The position numbers and the translations under genes are program-made. The notes beneath the pieces were generated by a model. It had not been told where the DNA came from. It did no database searches and saw only the letters and a program-made list of their open reading frames with translations. Source: DAOTTW01 sp034437615 (GTDB taxonomy: Bacteria; Chloroflexota; Anaerolineae; Aggregatilineales; Phototrophicaceae). From it: a DNA stretch of 13,398 bases. The stretch covers positions 1 through 13,398 of the forward strand of contig DAOTTW010000069.1 of the NCBI GenBank assembly GCA_034437615.1. The letters are read 5' to 3'. This document shows positions 5,769 to 11,049 of the stretch, in pieces. Each line of letters begins with the position of its first letter. Position 1 is the stretch's first letter.

Positions 5769-6338
5769 ATGATGAGACGCATCCTGGCGCAAGCCTCAAC
5801 CATCAGCGCAGCTATCGGCTTATTGCTGGCCCTGGCAGACATCGCACTGCGCACTTCACCAGCACACATTTACGCAGGCGAGCCATTCGCCTACTGGTCG
5901 CATGTGAACGTAGGCTATCGGCCAGCGCTGAGCATCGGCTTTGTGCTGTTTTTCGGCGCTTGGTTGGCCTTACGGCGCGTTACACGTTATCTCGGCTGGA
6001 TTAGAGTGGCCGCTGTCGTGCTGCTGATGCTGGCTTGCTGCGTGTTCTCTTGGATTGCCCCCCTGCTGAACGCCACAACCTCAGCAATACACCTGCAAAG
6101 CGTGCAAGTGCAAGATAAGCGCTATCACCTGTATTATCAGAATTTGCCACGCATCGCACCTGTCTGCGATCATGTCCTGGTCGCTTGCGATGCGTTCGGG
6201 CTGGTCTGTGAGCACGTCGAGCACTGGCGCTACGCCCCCACATGTTTAGGATCGTATGCAAATATTGAACTGGCCGCGCAAAACGATGGGCTGTCTGCTA
6301 TCATAGATGGCGAGGTAGTCAACGAAAGACAAGGTTAA
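5769..6338 (+). CDS. Membrane protein with a cysteine-containing C-terminal domain (paralogue of the gene at 6713)
   Basis: No named family is recognised. The 189-residue protein has three likely membrane helices (about 11-28, 53-69 and 79-98) and a soluble domain of about 90 residues. That domain starts with IHLQSVQVQDKRYHLYY and holds C133, C140, C147 and C159. CDAFGLVC (140-147) is a C-x6-C motif that recurs as CDISYLDC in the protein encoded at 6713. The soluble domain is probably outside the membrane (three helices with a cytoplasmic basic N-terminus MMRR). The gene follows the thioredoxin by 24 bases and lacks a clear Shine-Dalgarno, which suggests coupling. ATG 5769 is used; ATG 5772 is equally possible. 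Confidence 0.75.
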   Translation: MMRRILAQASTISAAIGLLLALADIALRTSPAHIYAGEPFAYWSHVNVGYRPALSIGFVLFFGAWLALRRVTRYLGWIRVAAVVLLMLACCVFSWIAPLLNATTSAIHLQSVQVQDKRYHLYYQNLPRIAPVCDHVLVACDAFGLVCEHVEHWRYAPTCLGSYANIELAAQNDGLSAIIDGEVVNERQG

Positions 6339-6366
6339 GTAAGATCAAGAGTGAGGATTTACTGTC

Positions 6367-6705
6367 ATGGATAAAGCCAAACGCAAGCCCAAAATCGGCT
6401 ATTTCATCGAACCAAACTGGCCTGTGCTTTACGGGCGCGTTGCCCTGATGGCTGCCTGTGTTTACGCGCTCATCGTCGTCATCGGCATCCCGGCCCTATT
6501 CCCAATTTACGGCACGCTCTCCGGCATCATACTGATGTTTTTCTGGCCGATCTTGTGCTTTGAAGCATTTCTGCTGCTGCTGGCCAACCAACAACGCTTA
6601 CGGGGCTGGCGCAATTACCCGCGTGGCACGCACTTCTTCGCTGCTGCGCTGGCTTTGATGACCACCAGCGCCTTCTACCTGCTATCTAACGGCTTCACAC
6701 TCTAA
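6367..6705 (+). CDS. Small multi-pass membrane protein
   Basis: The 112-residue protein is not recognised. After a basic N-terminus (MDKAKRKPKIGYFIEP) it has hydrophobic segments at about 24-40, 46-72 (possibly two passes) and 88-106. Loops are short, and one is basic (QQRLRGWRNYPRG). There is no catalytic motif. GAGGA nine bases before ATG 6367 supports the start. It sits between two paralogous membrane proteins in the same operon; the next gene begins seven bases after its stop. It lacks the soluble C-x6-C domain of its neighbours. Confidence 0.72.
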   Translation: MDKAKRKPKIGYFIEPNWPVLYGRVALMAACVYALIVVIGIPALFPIYGTLSGIILMFFWPILCFEAFLLLLANQQRLRGWRNYPRGTHFFAAALALMTTSAFYLLSNGFTL

Positions 6706-6712
6706 AATCATC

Positions 6713-7333
6713 ATGTTCCGACGCGAAGAAAAACGCAAAAACAAGCATAGCGCAGCCCCCAGCGATAGTCTGCTGTGGCTGATCGCCGTCAGTGGCATGA
6801 TGACCGTGCTAATCCTGCTGCTATGGGTGCTGCCGGGGTTAGGCTGGTATCCGGCGCTCGTGTTGGTGGATACGTTGCCGCCGTTGCTACTGGCGCTGAT
6901 CGCGCTGCTGGTGCCGATGTTGTGGTTGCTGACGCTGTACCTGCTGCTCAAACAGCGCTGGGATCGCTGGCTACGCTTTGGTGCCGCGATGCTGCTGTTT
7001 GCAGGGACGTTATTAGCCGTGTGGATGCCCTTTGAACAGGCAAGATATGTGGGGTTTATTGCGTTCTCACCGCTCGATAGCATACAGGTCGGCGATGTGC
7101 GCTACACACTTGCGAAAAGTGCGGATTTTGAGATAGCTAGGCCAACTCTCGAACGCCATCATTTGGTTCTGAGCCAGTGTGACATATCATATCTTGACTG
7201 TTCAAACGAGATTATCGGCGTTCGCTCTGATCTCAACATCAACCATTGGCAACTGGAATTTGATCCTGTTGATGGTAAGTTATTTATCATGCAAGACGGT
7301 GAATTCGTCTATGCGCGCCCGCTAGAGTCATAA
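6713..7333 (+). CDS. Membrane protein with a C-x6-C C-terminal domain (paralogue of the gene at 5769)
   Basis: The 206-residue protein starts with a very basic tail (MFRREEKRKNKH). It has membrane helices at about 20-42, 46-79 (long, probably two) and 88-106, then a soluble domain (about 118-206). The domain begins LDSIQVGDVRYTLAK, matching LQSVQVQDKRYHLYY of the gene at 5769. It contains C156-x6-C163 (CDISYLDC) and ends with LFIMQDGEFVYAR, comparable to LSAIIDGEVVNER there. The two cysteines may form a disulfide outside the membrane. The start seven bases after the previous stop, without a Shine-Dalgarno, suggests translational coupling. It is the last gene of the thioredoxin operon. Function unknown. 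Confidence 0.75.
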   Translation: MFRREEKRKNKHSAAPSDSLLWLIAVSGMMTVLILLLWVLPGLGWYPALVLVDTLPPLLLALIALLVPMLWLLTLYLLLKQRWDRWLRFGAAMLLFAGTLLAVWMPFEQARYVGFIAFSPLDSIQVGDVRYTLAKSADFEIARPTLERHHLVLSQCDISYLDCSNEIIGVRSDLNINHWQLEFDPVDGKLFIMQDGEFVYARPLES

Positions 7334-7341
7334 ACTGCTAA

Positions 7342-7373
7342 CGCAGCGGGTTGGACGCACCCGAACGCCTGCG
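7342..7373. terminator. Hairpin between convergent genes
   Basis: CGCAG-CGGGT (7342-7351), loop TGGACGC, ACCCG (7359-7363), a five-base bulge AACGC, and CTGCG (7369-7373) form a GC-rich stem-loop in the 44-base gap between the membrane-protein and rhodanese stops. It lacks a T-run, so it is a possible factor-assisted bidirectional terminator. Confidence 0.45.
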
Positions 7374-7377
7374 GTTG

Positions 7378-7908
7378 CTATACCAGTGGATAGCCCGCCG
7401 CCGTCCAATGGATTGTGCCGCCCATGTCATAAAGGCCGCTGAAATTCTGCCCGTTGAGCAGGTTCGCAGCTTGAGCGCTGCGGTTACCGCTACGGCAATA
7501 GATCACAATCGGCTTACCCTGTGGCAGTTCGTCGCTGCGTGCTGCGAGTTCCTGCAATGGGATGTTAACCGCGCCCTCAATGTGGCCACTGTCAAATTCG
7601 CTTGGTGTGCGCACATCGAGCAGCAGATGCTCTACGCCTGCCTCACGAAATGACACCATATAATCCTGCGGAGCCAAGCCCTGCGGCGCTGTCGCCATCA
7701 GCACATCGGGGTTATCGGCAGCAGCAGCGGCGGCTAATGTTTCAGGGTCCGCCGAAGGTGCGCCCGCTGACAGTAACGTGTAAGCCGCAAAGCCACCTAT
7801 CATCAACAACGCAACAACGGCCACCGTCATCATGTTAAGCTGCGGCTGCCTACCTTGCGCTGTCTTGTGTACTTGCTTGTCGTGCTTGGTCTTGGATGTT
7901 TTAGACAT
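7378..7908 (-). CDS. Membrane-anchored rhodanese-domain protein
   Basis: The 176-residue protein has a basic N-terminus, one membrane helix (about 27-47), an Ala-rich linker (about 50-65), and a single rhodanese domain (about 76-176). The domain shows the family motifs: LLLDVRTPSEFDSGHIEGAV (95-114), N115-I-P117, and the active-site loop C138-RSGNR with the nucleophile C138, plus W168 near the end. Rhodaneses carry sulfane sulfur as a Cys persulfide and transfer it to acceptors such as cyanide or thiols. The topology suggests the domain is outside the membrane. ATG 7908 is preferred because GAGGG lies just upstream; an in-frame ATG at 7929 has no ribosome site. It converges on the thioredoxin operon. 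The true acceptor is unknown. Confidence 0.87.
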   Translation of the reverse strand: MSKTSKTKHDKQVHKTAQGRQPQLNMMTVAVVALLMIGGFAAYTLLSAGAPSADPETLAAAAAADNPDVLMATAPQGLAPQDYMVSFREAGVEHLLLDVRTPSEFDSGHIEGAVNIPLQELAARSDELPQGKPIVIYCRSGNRSAQAANLLNGQNFSGLYDMGGTIHWTAAGYPLV

Positions 7909-8028
7909 CAGCCCTCTGGTTTGATACATCGAATTCGTATGTTTGCGTCTGATGGTAATGGTAGCGCTGAGAATGATATAGTCAGCGTGCCAATCGCTTA
8001 TGGTCTAGCATGAGCCTATATTTATAGC

Positions 8029-8055
8029 AAAACCCCCAGCTACAGGGCTGAGGGT
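8029..8055 (-). terminator. Intrinsic terminator of the large TadE-like gene
   Basis: On the minus strand ACCCTCAGC, loop CCTGTA, GCTGGGGGT forms a 9-bp stem with one T-G wobble, followed by TTTT. It lies about 50 bases after the stop codon at 8104 and ends the VWA-TadE transcription unit. Confidence 0.75.
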
Positions 8056-8103
8056 CTGTTTATGTGTCGTGTTACAGCTCATTGACGACTTTTCTGGTGA
8101 TAC

Positions 8104-11037
8104 CTAGCCGACCCCACCGCCGTCGCCGGGGCCGCCGCCGAAGGGGTCGTCTGTTGGAGTCGGTGAATTCTCCGGTGTCGCGACCGTACTCGTTGGTATC
8201 GGTGTATCCGTATATGACGCTTCGGTGGTCAGCGTTCCTGCGATGGCCGTATTCGTCGCGTCCACATCGGGCGGTTCAGTCGGCAACGGTGTATTGCTTG
8301 GAGGCGGTGTATTGGTCGCTGTGTCGGTCGGTTCTGGCGTCGCTGTATCGACGGGCGTGGGCGTGGGCGGTTGCTCACCTGTGCTGAATGGCGTCGGCGT
8401 CGGTGTTTCGGTGGGTGCCGTCTCTGGTTCCATCACCACCTCAATAGGCTGCGCACCAGCAAGCCCCTCACAGATCACCCAGACTGATGTGTCGTTAAAG
8501 TCTGATGGGAAGCCCCCAAGCGCGTCGAACGTCTGCGCGGCGTTGAAATCCAGGTGAATGTTGGTCGTGCGGTCAGGCTCAAAGCCAAACAGGAAGCCAT
8601 ACGAATCCGTATTCCCTGGCGGCACAGGCATCCAGAGCGCCGGGTCCTGGCTGGTGGCGGCAGCGTTCGGCAACGGATCACCAGGGCCAGTGTAACCAGT
8701 CCAATCCAGACCAGGAGCAACGCTGAGCGGAATATCCGCCACACCCGATGTCGGTGTCTCTTCGTCACCGCCTGCCCCTGTCTCTTCGCTGAGCCAGACG
8801 ACGCGCCCACCCGACGTATTGCCGATGCTTGGGTCAATAATATCCGACGAACTTGCGCCACCAGCGACGATCCTGTTCAGGGGTCGGTTCAGGCGATCCG
8901 GCCAATTGATTTCCAGGCCGATCAGTGTCGCGGGCACGTTCCAGGTGCTCCTGAAGCTCAGGCGCACATCACCATTGGTATCAAAGCGATTAAACTCCAG
9001 CGTCAAGCCATCAACCGGGCATTCAGGCGTCGGTTGCGGGTTGCTCGTGCGCGGCTCAACAGGGACTACATATTCACAGTCTGCCGGATCGTCCTCGTCC
9101 GGGTCGTTATTCTCGAAGACGAAGCGCGTGTTGCCCAGGTCACCGGGCTGCACGTAAGACGAGATATTCTGACGCGGTGAAAGGGAGTAAACGATCTTCA
9201 CGATAGCCGTTGACCCGGCGTTGATGTTGCGGTTCACCAATTGGTCAATCGTGCCGTCTGTATCCGTGTTTATGCTCAAGGCCACGTCACCGACACTCTT
9301 GGGGATGATGGTCTCCTCCCAGAATGGCTCGTTGAAGATTTCCATTGCCGCGACGTATGCGCCGGGGCTGACGTACCACAGGTCATCACGCGCTTCAGAA
9401 GCCCATTCGTACTCCACACGTAACAGGCGCGTTTCGATGCCGTTGTTATTGCGGAATTGGAACTGAATACCACCATCTGACGTATACACCGGGTTCTCGT
9501 TGAAGCGCAAATCCTGACACCTAAAATCGACATCCGGTGTATTAGTCGGAATCGGCGTATCGGTTGGTTCAGGGGTTGGTTCAGGCGGGTCCTCCGGTTC
9601 TTCTGGTTCATCTGTTGGTGGAACGGGCGTATCCGGGATGATTTCCGGGCCGGGGCCACCACCGGGCGACGGACCGAGAGCGCGTTGCGTATCGGCATTT
9701 AAGAACGTCTCGTTGACGTAGGCACGCAGCGCCCGAATCTGCACATACGGGGCAAGGCCGAGCGGCGTAATCAGCGGATGATTGTAGGTCACGACCAGCG
9801 TACCACGATCCCCCGGTGCGCCAGGGTCCATCCAGGGCAGGTTGTAGTTGTCGTTGAGCTGATCGCGGAAGCCACCAGCGGGGTCGGGGCCGGATGGCGG
9901 GGGCGGGAGGACACGCTCCTTCATCAAGCAGGCCCCGTAAGGGTGTTGCGGGCTGCCAGGGTCGAATTCAAAGCGCAGGCTGGCTTCATCCGTATCCGAG
10001 TTGGGATCGTCGGCGTTGTCCACGATTTCTGTAATGCGGCTGCCGTAAATGCGGCGTGCTGCGCTACACACAACGACATCAAACCAGGCACGCTCGTCCG
10101 ATGCGATGGCCGGGTTTTCCCAACTGCTGTACAAATAGCTTTCGACTGCTGGTGGCGAACCAATCGGAATATCGGAGCGCTCCAACGACAGACCAGAGGC
10201 ACCGATACGCGCCTGATCGTAGATGGATGCGAGGCGCACCAGTGATTCACGGCGCTGCCGGTCAATCGGGTTGCTGGGGTCGCAATCCTGCCCACCGTAC
10301 CACGTCGCAAACAGATGCTCGCTTTGCACGACATCGTTATTGAAGCGAATGCGGTTTGTCTCCAGGATGGCAATGGCAGCGTCAATGTCTGCATAAGCAT
10401 TCCCCGTTGTGCCATACCACTCAAGCCAGACCTCATTACCGAGCAAGGCGTCATTGCCAGCGCTTTTTGTTGCGTTGGCAGCCTCATCCAGCAGCGTTTT
10501 CAGCAGTTGTCGTTGCTCTGCAATCGTGTCATAGTCCGGGTTGCCATCAACGAAGTCATTGGCGTCTTCGTTAGAAAAATTCAGGCTGAAGAAGGGCCGA
10601 TAAATCTCTGCCGTGTAGGTGAGGGCGGGTGTGTCTTCATCGGCGTCCAGGTCCCGTGTCGTAATCGTCGCTGTACCTCGTGCGCCTCGGTTATCTGTCG
10701 GCACGCAGGGCACGATCAGATCGATATCGTACTTATCCTCATTGTAGACCACCGTCGAAGCATAGCGGGCTGCTGTCCGTGCGGCATTCTGCAATGTGAC
10801 CCAGGATTGAAACAAGCGGCCAAACTCGATGATGCCGAATAGCAACGCCAGCAGAATCGGTAGCGATAGAGCAAATTCAACCAGGGTTTGCCCACGACGG
10901 CCTTGCCGCTGCTCTAACTGCGCTGACAGGTTGGGGTCGCTTTGCGCGCTGGACGGCGTCGTGCCATCCGTCACATCTACATCTTTTGCGTCCATGTTAT
11001 CTTCCCGTTTCCCCTCTCTTTTCCCCTCGTAAGACAT
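8104..11037 (-). CDS. Giant TadE-like pseudopilin with large extracellular domains
   Basis: The 977-residue protein begins as a TadE-type minor pilin. G49/Q50-TLVEFALSLP fits prepilin cleavage with Glu at +5, followed by a membrane helix (about 55-73) and a helix with QNAARTAARYA (83-93). The end of the TadE fold appears only at about 413-446 (TLVVTYNHPLITPLGL, then IRALRAYVNE), so some 300 residues are inserted. Then come a Pro/Thr/Glu linker (456-504), two Cys-bounded domains (C507-C654 and C673-C856) that look like a duplication, and a Thr/Pro-rich stalk (871-964) with a Gly-rich end. No LPxTG motif or C-terminal membrane helix is seen. Usual TadE proteins have about 150-200 residues. AGGGGTG seven bases before ATG 11037 supports that start; ATG 10995 is an alternative after a purine-rich stretch. 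It follows the VWA gene by 12 bases. Confidence 0.85.
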   Translation of the reverse strand: MSYEGKREGKREDNMDAKDVDVTDGTTPSSAQSDPNLSAQLEQRQGRRGQTLVEFALSLPILLALLFGIIEFGRLFQSWVTLQNAARTAARYASTVVYNEDKYDIDLIVPCVPTDNRGARGTATITTRDLDADEDTPALTYTAEIYRPFFSLNFSNEDANDFVDGNPDYDTIAEQRQLLKTLLDEAANATKSAGNDALLGNEVWLEWYGTTGNAYADIDAAIAILETNRIRFNNDVVQSEHLFATWYGGQDCDPSNPIDRQRRESLVRLASIYDQARIGASGLSLERSDIPIGSPPAVESYLYSSWENPAIASDERAWFDVVVCSAARRIYGSRITEIVDNADDPNSDTDEASLRFEFDPGSPQHPYGACLMKERVLPPPPSGPDPAGGFRDQLNDNYNLPWMDPGAPGDRGTLVVTYNHPLITPLGLAPYVQIRALRAYVNETFLNADTQRALGPSPGGGPGPEIIPDTPVPPTDEPEEPEDPPEPTPEPTDTPIPTNTPDVDFRCQDLRFNENPVYTSDGGIQFQFRNNNGIETRLLRVEYEWASEARDDLWYVSPGAYVAAMEIFNEPFWEETIIPKSVGDVALSINTDTDGTIDQLVNRNINAGSTAIVKIVYSLSPRQNISSYVQPGDLGNTRFVFENNDPDEDDPADCEYVVPVEPRTSNPQPTPECPVDGLTLEFNRFDTNGDVRLSFRSTWNVPATLIGLEINWPDRLNRPLNRIVAGGASSSDIIDPSIGNTSGGRVVWLSEETGAGGDEETPTSGVADIPLSVAPGLDWTGYTGPGDPLPNAAATSQDPALWMPVPPGNTDSYGFLFGFEPDRTTNIHLDFNAAQTFDALGGFPSDFNDTSVWVICEGLAGAQPIEVVMEPETAPTETPTPTPFSTGEQPPTPTPVDTATPEPTDTATNTPPPSNTPLPTEPPDVDATNTAIAGTLTTEASYTDTPIPTSTVATPENSPTPTDDPFGGGPGDGGGVG
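8146..8427 (-). repeat. Thr/Pro-rich low-complexity stalk coding region
   Basis: It encodes about residues 871-964 of the TadE-like protein, made of recurring TPT, PTPTP and TDTP units. The plus strand shows repeated GGCGTCGG and GTCGGTGT words. It probably works as an extended, possibly glycosylated spacer. Confidence 0.75.
9526..9672 (-). repeat. Pro/Thr/Glu-rich linker coding region
   Basis: It encodes about residues 456-504 of the TadE-like protein, with PPTDEPEEPEDPPEPTPEPT and TPIPTNTP units. It separates the TadE core from the tandem Cys-bounded domains. Confidence 0.7.
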
Positions 11038-11049
11038 GAGCCAACACCC

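Noticed and set aside
7985..8000. TTGGCACG on the minus strand upstream of the rhodanese gene as a sigma54 promoter
   Set aside because: The required GC/TTGC element at the proper spacing is missing (CTGACTATATCA follows). It is also not a good -35 at 17 bases from any -10.
8225..8557. Plus-strand Gly/Val-rich open frame
   Set aside because: It is the antisense of the Thr/Pro-rich stalk. The repeats GVGVG and VSVGSG are simply the complement of TPTP codons.
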